The notes below the pieces were generated by a model. The model saw nothing but the letters and a program-made list of their open reading frames with translations, was not told the DNA's origin and did not search any database. Of a stretch of DNA of 64,000 bases, positions 48,761 through 57,079 are shown piece after piece. Source of the stretch: Methanothrix harundinacea (lineage in GTDB: Archaea; Halobacteriota; Methanosarcinia; Methanotrichales; Methanotrichaceae). Positions within the stretch are counted from its first letter, which is position 1, and every line of letters starts with the position of its first letter. The stretch lies in the NCBI GenBank assembly GCA_002506535.1, contig DAXT01000010.1, forward strand, positions 30,296 to 94,295. The letters are read 5' to 3'. The translations under genes and the position numbers were made by a program.

Positions 48761-49987
48761 TCAATCCTCCACGAGGCCCGAGACGAGGAGGCTCGCTCCG
48801 ACGCAGCCGATGTACTGGGCGTAATCGGGGACCGTCACCTTCAGGCCGAGGAGCTGCTCCATCGCCCGCGGGAGCCCTTCGATGAGGGCGGTCCCTCCCA
48901 CCATGATGACGGGCTCTTTGACCTCCACCTCCTGGAGCTGCTGCTCGAAGACCTGCTCTGCGACGCTGTGGCAGGCGGCCATCGCCACGTCCTCGGGGCT
49001 CGACCCCGCCGATAGGCTGTTGACCAGGGACTGGGTACCGAAGACGATGCAGTAGCTGTTCATGGGGACGTTCCTATGATCCCCCTTCAGGGCGAGCTTG
49101 CCGAGCTCCGTTATATCGACGCCTAGACGCTTGGCGGTCAGCTCCAGAAACCTACCCGAGGCCCCGGCGCAGATCCCGCCCATGGTGAAGGTGCCGGGGA
49201 CGCCGTCCTGGACGGATATCGCCTTGTTGTCCATCCCGCCGATATCGATCACCGTGGCGTTCCCCTTCTGGGCGTCCGCCAGGAAGACCGCCCCCTTGGA
49301 GTTGACGGTGATCTCCTCCTGGACGAGCTTCGCCCCGAAATGTCTGCCGATGAGGTGGCGGCCGTATCCCGTAGTCCCGAGGCCCTCGATCTCCTCCTTC
49401 TTGACCCCCGCCGATTCGAGAGCGGCGCTGTAGGCGGCCTCGGCGCTCTTGATCACCTCCGTGGTGGGGACCCAGCCGGTCCCTACGACCTTGTTATCCC
49501 TCATCACCACAGACTTCGTCGTCGTCGAGCCGGAGTCGATCCCGGCGGTCAGGCCAGTCTGTCTCTCCCGGGAGAGGAGCCCTTTGAACCGTGCGGTGGT
49601 GACGAGCGCCTCCATCCTTGTGAGGAGCGTCTCGGCGGTCGTCCTCTCGGTGAAGGAGTAGCTGAGGACGGGGATCCTGGAGTTCTCGTGTATGTACTTT
49701 CGGATCTCGCTCCTGACGATCGCCCCCTCGGCGCACCTAAAACAGGTGGCGACGAAGACGGCGTCGGCGAGGTCGGGGTTCTCCACGATCCGCGTCGCCC
49801 TGGCCATGGCGAGGTTCAGGTCGCCGCTGGCCACCTCGATCCCGAACCTGTTCTCGACGTCCCTCACATCCTCCAGAGATACCTCGGGGAAGACGAGCTC
49901 TGCGCCCACCATATCGGCGGCCTTTTGAAGCTCCCCCTGGACGCCGCTGTACTCGGGGCCGCAGGAGAGCTGGGCTATCCTGATCAA
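48761..49987 (-). CDS. methanogenesis marker protein 15 (BcrA/BadF-type ATPase)
   Basis: This is a 408-residue protein. The front half has ELVFPEVSLEDVRDVENRFG and cysteines (LSCGPEYSG, TCFRCAEG). The second half is an ASKHA ATPase domain: AGIDSGSTTTKSVVMRD (phosphate-1), VIDIGGMDNKAI (phosphate-2), GGICAGASGRFLE with a cluster-type Cys, and MVGGTALIEGL (adenosine). This layout is that of 2-hydroxyacyl-CoA dehydratase activators, which drive low-potential electron transfer with ATP. Marker 15 is thought to act in reductase maturation. It overlaps marker 5 by four bases. Confidence 0.9.
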   Translation of the reverse strand: MIRIAQLSCGPEYSGVQGELQKAADMVGAELVFPEVSLEDVRDVENRFGIEVASGDLNLAMARATRIVENPDLADAVFVATCFRCAEGAIVRSEIRKYIHENSRIPVLSYSFTERTTAETLLTRMEALVTTARFKGLLSRERQTGLTAGIDSGSTTTKSVVMRDNKVVGTGWVPTTEVIKSAEAAYSAALESAGVKKEEIEGLGTTGYGRHLIGRHFGAKLVQEEITVNSKGAVFLADAQKGNATVIDIGGMDNKAISVQDGVPGTFTMGGICAGASGRFLELTAKRLGVDITELGKLALKGDHRNVPMNSYCIVFGTQSLVNSLSAGSSPEDVAMAACHSVAEQVFEQQLQEVEVKEPVIMVGGTALIEGLPRAMEQLLGLKVTVPDYAQYIGCVGASLLVSGLVED

Positions 49988-50421
49988 CTCAAGCCCTCCA
50001 GAAATTCGCGAATCTTGAAGACGAACCGCTTCGCTTCAACCTCATCCTCGGGATATTCGAGCTCCAGGAGGGGGATCCGTTTCGTTTTGAGGAGGAAGCG
50101 GGTGAGCTCGTTCGTCCTGGCGCAGCCGGTGCACCCCAGGGTGCAGTCGTCTCCCTTTATGACGATCGCTGCCTCCGCCTCCTCGATCATCGGACCCAGG
50201 AGCGCCATCCTACCCCTCACCCCGGAGGGTACGTCTACGGCGGCGTATTTGAGCCCCTTCTTGGGGTCTTCGGGGGTCATGTTCAGGGGGGGGGAGTCGA
50301 GACCGGGGGTGACTACCTTCTTTCTCACCTCTTTTGAGACGACCAGAGCCTCGTGACCTTTCCTCTCGACGAGATCCGCCAGGATCATGCTGGTGGGAGG
50401 GTATACCATGACTTTAACCAT
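49984..50421 (-). CDS. methanogenesis marker protein 5
   Basis: This is a 145-residue protein from ATG 50421. MVKVMVYPPTSMILADLVER and the cysteine motif KGDDCTLGCTGCARTNEL match marker 5. The C-x3-C-x2-C spacing suggests an iron-sulfur or zinc site. The gene is nine bases after marker 6 and overlaps marker 15, so translation is coupled. Function in reductase activation is inferred from its constant position. Confidence 0.87.
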   Translation of the reverse strand: MVKVMVYPPTSMILADLVERKGHEALVVSKEVRKKVVTPGLDSPPLNMTPEDPKKGLKYAAVDVPSGVRGRMALLGPMIEEAEAAIVIKGDDCTLGCTGCARTNELTRFLLKTKRIPLLELEYPEDEVEAKRFVFKIREFLEGLS

Positions 50422-50430
50422 GAAAGAACC

Positions 50431-50856
50431 TCAGGAAAACTCCTCGTTTATCATCGCTTCCAGCTCCTCAAGGGTCGGACGCCTCTTCGCCTCGACCCCG
50501 GCTGGAGGATCTTCGCCCCTCGCCTCAGAGGTGAGCCCCCGGGATATCAGGGGGAGGATCTCGGACTCGTGCTGCATCATGTAAAAGCCGGGCCTCGCCC
50601 CGCCGCCCCGGTGGCCCCGGCACCTTCGTGGGTCGCCGGGGGAGAAGCCCCGGTCTTTGATGAAGATGTTGGACTCGTCCATCTTCCTAACCTCTTCCAC
50701 CGTTGCCGAGACGTCCTCTTCTTCGCCGTCGATGATGACGCCAAAGCAGGTCTCCTTGACGTTTATCTCGAGGCCCAGCTCATATATCCTGAGGGCTATA
50801 TCGGAGGGGAGGACGTCGGAATCCGGACTCGTCACCACATACTTGGTAGACTTCAC
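50431..50856 (-). CDS. methanogenesis marker protein 6
   Basis: This is a 141-residue protein from ATG 50856, directly adjoining the stop of marker 3. STKYVVTSPDSDVLPSDIAL and VKETCFGVIIDGEEEDV are marker 6 features. A Gly/Arg-rich basic segment (DPRRCRGHRGGGARPGFY) in the middle may bind nucleic acid or a partner. There is no catalytic motif. It is part of the marker operon. Confidence 0.86.
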   Translation of the reverse strand: MKSTKYVVTSPDSDVLPSDIALRIYELGLEINVKETCFGVIIDGEEEDVSATVEEVRKMDESNIFIKDRGFSPGDPRRCRGHRGGGARPGFYMMQHESEILPLISRGLTSEARGEDPPAGVEAKRRPTLEELEAMINEEFS

Positions 50857-52383
50857 CTATCGGACCTCCAGAACGTAAACGGTCTCTTCCTCTCTGACGG
50901 ACCGGAGCTTCTCGGGCTCGAGGATCCGGCCGACGATGTTCGTAGCCAAAAACTTCTCTCCTGAGGGGCCGTACCTGGAGTCGTCGATGAGCTTGACCCC
51001 CACGAGGCCGGCGTTCTTGGCCGCCTGGTTTGTTACCCCGATCTCTCCAGCCTTGACCATATCCTGGGGCTTATTCTCGGGGAGGATCTCCTTGTAGCTC
51101 GTCGCCGAGATCGCCGGCTTGAAGAGGACGGTGTTCTCGTAGACGAAGTAGACGGGTAAAGGTCCAACCGGCTTCTCTTTCAGCCCCACCACGTGCCTAA
51201 AGTAGTCGAGGGTCTTCGGGGCCAGGTCGTCGTAGAGCTCTATCGCCACCATCCTGCCTGATGGGATGGACGTCACTACAACCCTCCCCTCCTTGAGGAT
51301 CTGCATGGTGGTGACAGGCCTCTGCTCCACCACCACGGCGTCGTCGCCGGTGTGCCCTTCCACCTCAAAGCCGATACCTCTATCTTCGGCGATCTTCTCC
51401 GCCTCTTTGAGGGGAAGCCCCATAAGCATGATCCTCTCGGGGTTGACCTTCACCGCCAGCTTCATCCCCGCCTCGGCGAGCTTAACTAGGTCCATCCCCG
51501 ATATTACCTTTCCCACGGCGGAATGGGCGTTGATGGATGTTCTGTCTGCCTTATAGATGAAGATCCTCCCCAGGCCCCTCCCGCTGGTCCGGATGGTGAC
51601 GGCGCCCTCGCTTCTCGGCTCGCGGTTCTCAAAGTCTATCCGCTCTCCCAGGAGGACGTCGGAAGAGGCGAAGGAGCTGGAGGTCCCTCCGACGGCAAAG
51701 ACGCCGTCCCTCGTCGCACCGAGGAAGAACTCCGCCCCCTGGGGAGCCGAGTCGGTCAGGTCCACCTCGAATCTGGTGTATATCTCCATCCCGTTGGATA
51801 GAGGCAGATCCAGGTCCTGGGTGGCCATCTTCTCGGAGAGGGCCGCCCACTCGACGATAGGCTCAACCTCCAGGATCGAATCCCCTGCCTCAAGCCTCCC
51901 CAGGAGGTCTTTGCCCCCCACCACCGTCGCAAAGACGCCCCGGTTCTCTGCCGGGGAGCCGTAAGCTGCAGAGTGCCTCTTCCTGGCGAAGAGTATCTGG
52001 GACTTATCGGCCTCAAAGCCGCTGGCGCCCAGGGCCACCTCCCACCGGTCGTACTCCTCCACCCCCCTCGATGGAGCCATCCTGGTGGTGATCGGCCCGA
52101 AGGCGACGGCTGCACCGTCGCTCCACCGAGCCCGAAGCCCAGGGATCTGGGGGACGGCCTCGTGCCAGACGTCCTGCAGTCCCGTACCCAGAAGCTCAAT
52201 CCTCAGCTTGCCCTTGGTGGTGTTGAGCCAGTAAGAGTCCGTCTTCTTCTCCACCTCTTCCCGGCCCTTGACTATTCCTATGGTGGCGCCTTCGGGGACC
52301 TGAACGCCCGCTTCATCCAGGGCGTCTCTGAGGGTCAGGCCGTCATCGAGGGAGATCTCAGAACCGTTGACAGAGACTTTCAA
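50857..52383 (-). CDS. methanogenesis marker protein 3
   Basis: This is a 508-residue protein from ATG 52383, one base from the atwA stop. A ubiquitin-like N-terminal part (VSNGSEISLDDGLTLRDALDE-type strands) is followed by cyclophilin-like regions (VTSIPSGRMVAIELYDDLAP, DYFRHVVGL) matching UPF0288/marker 3. To my knowledge it is a component of the activation complex. The role may be folding or scaffold rather than isomerase activity. Confidence 0.88.
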   Translation of the reverse strand: MKVSVNGSEISLDDGLTLRDALDEAGVQVPEGATIGIVKGREEVEKKTDSYWLNTTKGKLRIELLGTGLQDVWHEAVPQIPGLRARWSDGAAVAFGPITTRMAPSRGVEEYDRWEVALGASGFEADKSQILFARKRHSAAYGSPAENRGVFATVVGGKDLLGRLEAGDSILEVEPIVEWAALSEKMATQDLDLPLSNGMEIYTRFEVDLTDSAPQGAEFFLGATRDGVFAVGGTSSSFASSDVLLGERIDFENREPRSEGAVTIRTSGRGLGRIFIYKADRTSINAHSAVGKVISGMDLVKLAEAGMKLAVKVNPERIMLMGLPLKEAEKIAEDRGIGFEVEGHTGDDAVVVEQRPVTTMQILKEGRVVVTSIPSGRMVAIELYDDLAPKTLDYFRHVVGLKEKPVGPLPVYFVYENTVLFKPAISATSYKEILPENKPQDMVKAGEIGVTNQAAKNAGLVGVKLIDDSRYGPSGEKFLATNIVGRILEPEKLRSVREEETVYVLEVR

Positions 52384-52384
52384 G

Positions 52385-53989
52385 CTAACTCCCCAGCATC
52401 TCCTCTTCTTCCTCTTTGGTCATCAGATTGAGGACGCCGTCGGGGGTCCCCACATGGACGATCTTTCCGTTTCGCATCAGGGCCGCACGGTCGCAGACGT
52501 TCTGGACGAAGTCCATATCGTGGCTGACTATCAGGAAAGTCTCCCCGAGTTCATCCCGGGCGTTCAAAACGGAGTTGGAGACGTCTATCTTGGTTATCAG
52601 GTCCATCGTACCCGTCGGCTCGTCCAGGACCACTATCCTCGGCTCCTTGATGAGGACCTGGGCCATGGCCACCCTGTGCCTCTCCCCCTCGCTCAGCTCG
52701 TAGGGGTTCTTGGAGAGGACCTTCACCGCCACCTCCTCGGAGAAGCCGACGGTGGTGAGGGTGTGGATCGCCTTCCTCTCGGCCAGCTCGAAGGGCAGGG
52801 CGAGACCTATCGACTCGGTGAGGTTGTCGATGACGCTCCTGTAGGGGTAGAGGGTGTACTCCTGATGGAGCATCCCCATGTATTTTGTAGCCCTCCCCTT
52901 CTGGTCTGCTCCCAGGACCGTCATATCGACCCAGTCGTCGCCGACCCTGCACCAGATACCCCCGGAGGTCGGGAGGATGATCCCGTTGAGCATCTTCGAT
53001 AGGGTGGTCTTGCCGGCTCCGCTCGTCCCCACCAGGCCGAAGATCTCCCCCTCGTATATCTCCAGGTTGACGTCGTCGACGGCCCTGACTACGCCCCGGT
53101 CGATGCTGATGTACCGCTTGGAGAGGTCTCTGCACCGGAGGATCGGTGAGCCGACCTCCGTCATCTTCCGCTCCATCATCTTGCCGGCCATGGCGGCGAA
53201 CTCGGCGGCGATCTCCGAGGGCTTCCCCTGAGATACGATCTTGCCGTGGTCGAGGAGGACGGCGCGGTCCGTCAGCTCCACCATGACGTCCGGCCAGTGG
53301 CTGGTGATGATCATCGTCATGTTGAAGTCTTCGACGGCCCGCCTTATGCTCTCGTGGACCAGGTCTGCGGTCTTGGGGTCCAGGGTCCCGGAGGGCTCGT
53401 CAGCCAGGAGCATCATCGGCGACTTGGCGAGCTGACGGGCGAGGACCACCCGCTGCTTCTCGCCCCCCGAGAGCTCTCGAGCGACGTGCATCATCCTGTG
53501 GGACATGTTCACCTCGTCCAGGAGGTCTGCCGCGCGGTTGACGCTGATGGACCCGCCGCTCGCCTCCTCGACAGCCCGCATGACGTTGACGATCACCCTC
53601 TCGTCGCCGTAAAGGGCGAAGGTCCGCTGGAGCATTATGGCTATCCTGCGAGATATGTCCCGTCTATCCCGGTCGTTTATCCCGAGGGAGACGAAGTCGG
53701 CGTCGAAGGGCAAAAAAGACCCGCCGCATCTGCACTTCTCTCCCGCCTTGCTAGGCGGCTCGACGTTGCGGCATTTTGCGCATCTTGCGACGTGGTAGAT
53801 CACATTGCCGCTGATCTCCTCGAAGGTCTCGACGCCACGAAGGACGTGCAAAAGGACGCTCTTTCCCGATCCGCTCCTCCCCAGGATGCCGAGAGACTCC
53901 CCCTCCATGATCTCCAAATTGACGCCACGCAGCGCTTCAACTTCGCCAAACCGCACCGTCAAGTCCCGGATCTCAATAAATGGTGTCAA
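52385..53989 (-). CDS. atwA: methyl-coenzyme M reductase activation component A2 (dual ABC ATPase)
   Basis: AtwA hydrolyses ATP to drive reduction of the nickel cofactor F430 in methyl-coenzyme M reductase. I use TTG 53989 (M-T-P-F-I-E-I-R-D-L), the family start; a TTG at 54028 adds 13 unrelated residues and lies upstream of the predicted transcript start. Two nucleotide-binding domains are present: GRSGSGKSVLLH, LSGGEKQRVVLARQ and LLADEPSG; then GTSGAGKTTLSKM, LSEGERHRVAMAQ and VVLDEPTG. A zinc ribbon (CAKC...CRCGG) lies in the first. It is the first gene of the marker operon. Confidence 0.95.
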   Translation of the reverse strand: MTPFIEIRDLTVRFGEVEALRGVNLEIMEGESLGILGRSGSGKSVLLHVLRGVETFEEISGNVIYHVARCAKCRNVEPPSKAGEKCRCGGSFLPFDADFVSLGINDRDRRDISRRIAIMLQRTFALYGDERVIVNVMRAVEEASGGSISVNRAADLLDEVNMSHRMMHVARELSGGEKQRVVLARQLAKSPMMLLADEPSGTLDPKTADLVHESIRRAVEDFNMTMIITSHWPDVMVELTDRAVLLDHGKIVSQGKPSEIAAEFAAMAGKMMERKMTEVGSPILRCRDLSKRYISIDRGVVRAVDDVNLEIYEGEIFGLVGTSGAGKTTLSKMLNGIILPTSGGIWCRVGDDWVDMTVLGADQKGRATKYMGMLHQEYTLYPYRSVIDNLTESIGLALPFELAERKAIHTLTTVGFSEEVAVKVLSKNPYELSEGERHRVAMAQVLIKEPRIVVLDEPTGTMDLITKIDVSNSVLNARDELGETFLIVSHDMDFVQNVCDRAALMRNGKIVHVGTPDGVLNLMTKEEEEEMLGS

Positions 53990-54035
53990 ATTATCTCGCC
54001 TCGAATTGGTATTGTGAACGAAGTACAAACCATCA

Positions 54036-54047
54036 CAAATTTAAGTT
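54036..54047 (-). promoter_or_regulatory. probable promoter of the atwA-marker operon
   Basis: Minus-strand AAACTTAAATTT is the best TATA-like element upstream of atwA. It predicts initiation around 54014, which would exclude the TTG at 54028. A CGAGACCGTCTCG palindrome lies just upstream (about 54051-54063). Confidence 0.4.
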
Positions 54048-54204
54048 TATCCGAGACCGTCTCGTCAGAGACCGGCAACATCGATCATCAACCCCGACCA
54101 TCCATCTCAACCCCATAGATAGCCCATCCCCGAGCAGGTCTCCGGGTCCGAGGGACTCTTCCCTCAAATAAACGGTGGAGATAATCGGGTTGATGAGGAT
54201 GAAG

Positions 54205-54378
54205 CTATCCTTCTCCTCCCTTCTTCAGAAGAAATTCTTTGTCCAGGTATGATTTATGGGCAGCCTCAAGACATTCTTTACAGACGTTAAAAACGGTGTC
54301 CTTGATTCCGTGAATGGTAGCCTGCTTCGCCTTTACCGGGAGCGTCTCCTTGTCGATAGCACACATTTGACATTTCAT
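54205..54378 (-). CDS. 57-residue four-cysteine zinc-type protein
   Basis: ATG 54378 follows GAGGTGACTTAG and gives 57 residues: C-Q-M-C near residue 3, HGIKDTVFNVCKECLEAAHK in the middle and a basic tail (FLLKKGGEG). Four cysteines in two C-x2-C pairs suggest a zinc knuckle or cluster site. The gene starts six bases after the ubiX stop, so it is co-transcribed. Frame, ribosome site and spacing make it a real gene. Some decarboxylase systems have a small third subunit with cysteines, and this could be its counterpart, but there is no clear match. Confidence 0.75.
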   Translation of the reverse strand: MKCQMCAIDKETLPVKAKQATIHGIKDTVFNVCKECLEAAHKSYLDKEFLLKKGGEG

Positions 54379-54383
54379 CTAAG

Positions 54384-54980
54384 TCACCTCTTTTCCATCT
54401 GATTTTCGTCGTTATAAGCATTTCCGCTCATTGGAGTCCTCCACCTCCTGGAGAGCTGGTGCTCGGCGCCCAGGAGGTCCAATACCCTCCCCACCACCAC
54501 ATCCACCATCTCCTCGACGGTCTGGGGCTTCGTATAGAAGCCGGGGCACGCAGGGAGGATTATCGCTCCCGCCTCGGTGGCTGCGACCATATTCCTCAGG
54601 TGGACGAGGTTGAGGGGCGACTCCCGAGTCACCAGTATCAATCGGCGCCTCTCCTTCAGGCAGACGTCGGCAGCCCGGGTGATGAGGGTGTCGGAGAAGC
54701 CGTTTGCGATCCCCGCCAGGGTTTTCATGCTGCAGGGGGCGACGACCATGGCGTCGAAGATGTAAGAGCCGCTGGCGATCGAAGCTGTGAAGTCCCGGGG
54801 GGAGTATACCTTGTCGGCCATCATCTCCACCTCGATGGGGCTCTCATCGGTCTCGATCTCTATTATCTTCCGGGCCGCATCGGTCATCACTAGATGGGTC
54901 ATGGATCCCATCTCCGCCAGGACCTCTAGGAGCCTTATCCCGTAGGCTACACCGGAAGCTCCGCTGATCCCCACCACCAC
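54384..54980 (-). CDS. ubiX: UbiX-type flavin prenyltransferase
   Basis: UbiX prenylates FMN to make the cofactor of UbiD decarboxylases. The 198-residue protein starts at GTG 54980 with VVGISGASGVAYGIRLLEVL, the flavin-binding front. Also present are VAPCSMKTLAGIANGFSDTLITRAADV, RRLILVTRESPLNLVHLRNM and ILPACPGFYTKPQTVEEMVD. All are UbiX hallmarks. A UbiD partner is not in the window. The C-terminal tail past residue 180 is longer and polar. It is followed by the small cysteine protein. Confidence 0.93.
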   Translation of the reverse strand: MVVGISGASGVAYGIRLLEVLAEMGSMTHLVMTDAARKIIEIETDESPIEVEMMADKVYSPRDFTASIASGSYIFDAMVVAPCSMKTLAGIANGFSDTLITRAADVCLKERRRLILVTRESPLNLVHLRNMVAATEAGAIILPACPGFYTKPQTVEEMVDVVVGRVLDLLGAEHQLSRRWRTPMSGNAYNDENQMEKR

Positions 54981-55040
54981 GTCCAGAATATTTCCCGTCC
55001 TCTTAATGTTACCACGCCCTCTCCAAACTGAGAAGATCGA

Positions 55041-55961
55041 TCAGACCCTCTTCTTCTCCAGCCTCGTCAGAGTCGCCGCCACCATCAGAGGTAATGTGAT
55101 GGTTGCGTCGCCGTAGACGGTGACCTTCTTCGCCCCCGCCCCTATCTTCCCCCAGGATACCGCCTCCGATAGGGACGCTCCCGAAAGCCCCCCGGCCTCG
55201 GGCCGGTCTGTGGTGAGCTGGATGGCGAGGTCGAAGCTGTTGGGGGTTACGAGCATCGACTGGAGGGCGAAGTTCTTAGGGACGCCTCCACCGATGATCA
55301 CTATCCCCGACCGCTCAGCACCGTAGCAGATATCCACCAGCTCCCCCACGTCCCCGAAGGCGTCGACGTAGAGCTCTCTCGTCTGCCTGCAAAGCCAGGC
55401 CTGAAGCCCTATCATCGAGTCGGATAGGGCGGGACAGAAGATGGGAACTCTGCGGTCGTAGGCGGACCGGAGGATAGACCTCTCGTCCTCGATCCTCCTT
55501 CCCAGGACCCTCAGAAGCTCGCTTCCTGTCATCGGCTCGGAGCTCTCGGGGAGCGCCTCCTGGAGGATCTCCTCGAACTTGACGAAATCATCGTCCTCGA
55601 CGTAGACGTCGAATATCCTGCTCAATCCCTCGTCCCTCAGATCGGCGTCGCAGGCCAGGGGGTCGCCGCGGATGTGGTGGCTGTAGCCCTCGATGATGTC
55701 GTGGACCAGGTTTGCTCCTGTGGAGACGAGGACGTCTATCCGCCCGTCCCTTATGAGGGACGATATTATATTTCTCATCCCCGCCGGGACCATCGCGCCG
55801 GCCAGGGTGAAGACTCTGGTATAATCTTCCGAGAGCATCTCCTCGTAGATATTTACGGCTTCGGCCAGCCTTCTGGCCCCAAAGCCGCACCGCTCCATCA
55901 TCCTTACCAGCTCATCTATCTCCATCCCTGCCTTTATATCGATCTGGTTTATATAGTCCAC
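55041..55961 (-). CDS. dys: deoxyhypusine synthase
   Basis: The enzyme transfers the aminobutyl group of spermidine to a lysine of archaeal IF5A. GTG 55961 follows GGTGAG and gives 306 residues. NAD-binding and active-site features are VSTGANLVHDII, LSDSMIGLQ, GGGVPKNFALQ and the catalytic lysine in AVSWGKI, followed by VYGDATITLPL. Family length is as expected. It is divergently oriented from the fpo operon with 144 bases between. Spermidine-like substrates in archaea are inferred from the family. Confidence 0.93.
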   Translation of the reverse strand: MDYINQIDIKAGMEIDELVRMMERCGFGARRLAEAVNIYEEMLSEDYTRVFTLAGAMVPAGMRNIISSLIRDGRIDVLVSTGANLVHDIIEGYSHHIRGDPLACDADLRDEGLSRIFDVYVEDDDFVKFEEILQEALPESSEPMTGSELLRVLGRRIEDERSILRSAYDRRVPIFCPALSDSMIGLQAWLCRQTRELYVDAFGDVGELVDICYGAERSGIVIIGGGVPKNFALQSMLVTPNSFDLAIQLTTDRPEAGGLSGASLSEAVSWGKIGAGAKKVTVYGDATITLPLMVAATLTRLEKKRV

Positions 55962-56056
55962 TGAAACTCACCCTAATAATGCTGATTTCTCCCCTTTTGG
56001 GATCGACTGCATCCCTGCTTAGCGATCGTGGTGCTAATCGATTTTCTCATAAACCT

Positions 56057-56064
56057 TTTATATC
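56057..56064 (+). promoter_or_regulatory. fpo operon TATA box
   Basis: TTTTATAT lies 42-49 bases before the fpoA ATG at 56106. It predicts a short leader that contains the strong ribosome site AAAGGAGGT. Confidence 0.6.
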
Positions 56065-56105
56065 AGTACTTTGTGTTTAGCTCTTACGGCTAAAGGAGGT
56101 AAAAA

Positions 56106-56501
56106 ATGAGCGGCGAAATGGTGGCAGTGGACTATTATATCCCACTTATTATGTTTTTGATAATAGGTGCTCTAGTGCCTATCGGCGCGCTGGCTGCCGT
56201 GAAGATCATATCTCCTCAGAAATCAACTTTTCGGAAGAGGTCCACCTACGAGGGCGGTCTGAGACCCATCCGGGACGCTGGAGTTCAGTACAACGTCCAG
56301 TACTATCTCTTCGCCATCGTCTTCGTGATCTTTGACGTTGAGGTTTTGTTCCTATACCCCTGGATCTACGTCTACGCTTCCGAGGCGATCCCCGCCGTCG
56401 GCGGAGTGAGCATTGCGATCACCGGGATGCTGATTTTCATCGTCGTGCTGTTGATCGGTCTGCTCTACGACATTAAGAAGGAGGCATTGCGTTGGGTATA
56501 A
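56106..56501 (+). CDS. fpoA: F420H2 dehydrogenase subunit FpoA
   Basis: This is a 131-residue NuoA-type membrane subunit. ATG 56106 follows AAAGGAGGTAAAAA. Three hydrophobic segments are present, with STFRKRSTYEGGLRP and FAIVFVIFDVEVLFLYPW in between, the NuoA/complex I subunit 3 motifs including the acidic residue in the second segment. It anchors the peripheral arm to the membrane arm. It overlaps fpoB by ten bases and heads the fpo operon, whose complex pumps protons while oxidising reduced carriers. Confidence 0.95.
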   Translation: MSGEMVAVDYYIPLIMFLIIGALVPIGALAAVKIISPQKSTFRKRSTYEGGLRPIRDAGVQYNVQYYLFAIVFVIFDVEVLFLYPWIYVYASEAIPAVGGVSIAITGMLIFIVVLLIGLLYDIKKEALRWV

Positions 56502-57064
56502 GTGATGTCATACCTGTTCCGGTTGCTGTTGATGAGGAGCTAGAGAAGTGGACGATCTGGGGAAGGCCCCTCACTGACGTCTGGTTTACCACCACGGAGA
56601 AGATCCACGAGATCATCGATATGGGCCCCATAAAGAACGTCCTGAACTGGGGCAGGAAGAACTCGCTGTGGTTTCTGATGCAGCCGATGGGCTGCTGCGG
56701 CGTCGAGATGCTCGTCTTCGGATGTCCCCCTTATGACTGCGATCGGTTCGGGATCTTCCCCCGGGCGACGCCACGGCAGGTCGACGTCATGATCATCAGC
56801 GGCTACATAACCAGGAAGTACCTTCCGGCGATAAAGGACCTCTGGGAACAGATACCGGAGCCGAAGTGGGTGATGGCGATAGGAGAATGTGCCATATCCG
56901 GCGGTCCCTTCTACGACTCTTACAACATCATCAACAACACCGGCCGATTCTTCCCGATAGATGTCTACGTCCCTGGCTGTCCGCCGAGGCCCGAGAAGTT
57001 CATCGAGGGGTTCAGGGCGCTTCAGGAGAAGATCAAGCAGCGTAAGGACAAGAGGGGCTATTAG
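56492..57064 (+). CDS. fpoB: F420H2 dehydrogenase subunit FpoB
   Basis: This is a 190-residue NuoB-type subunit that binds cluster N2, the last cluster before the quinone-like carrier methanophenazine. The TTG start 56492 lies seven bases after GGAGG and inside fpoA. Cluster ligands are in GCCGVEM, MAIGECAISGG and VPGCPPRPE. MQPMGCCGVEMLVFGCPPYDCDR-type features are complete, so electron transfer should be intact. It is followed after 15 bases by the fused fpoCD gene. Confidence 0.95.
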   Translation: MGISDVIPVPVAVDEELEKWTIWGRPLTDVWFTTTEKIHEIIDMGPIKNVLNWGRKNSLWFLMQPMGCCGVEMLVFGCPPYDCDRFGIFPRATPRQVDVMIISGYITRKYLPAIKDLWEQIPEPKWVMAIGECAISGGPFYDSYNIINNTGRFFPIDVYVPGCPPRPEKFIEGFRALQEKIKQRKDKRGY

Positions 57065-57079
57065 AGGAGGAGTTCATCG

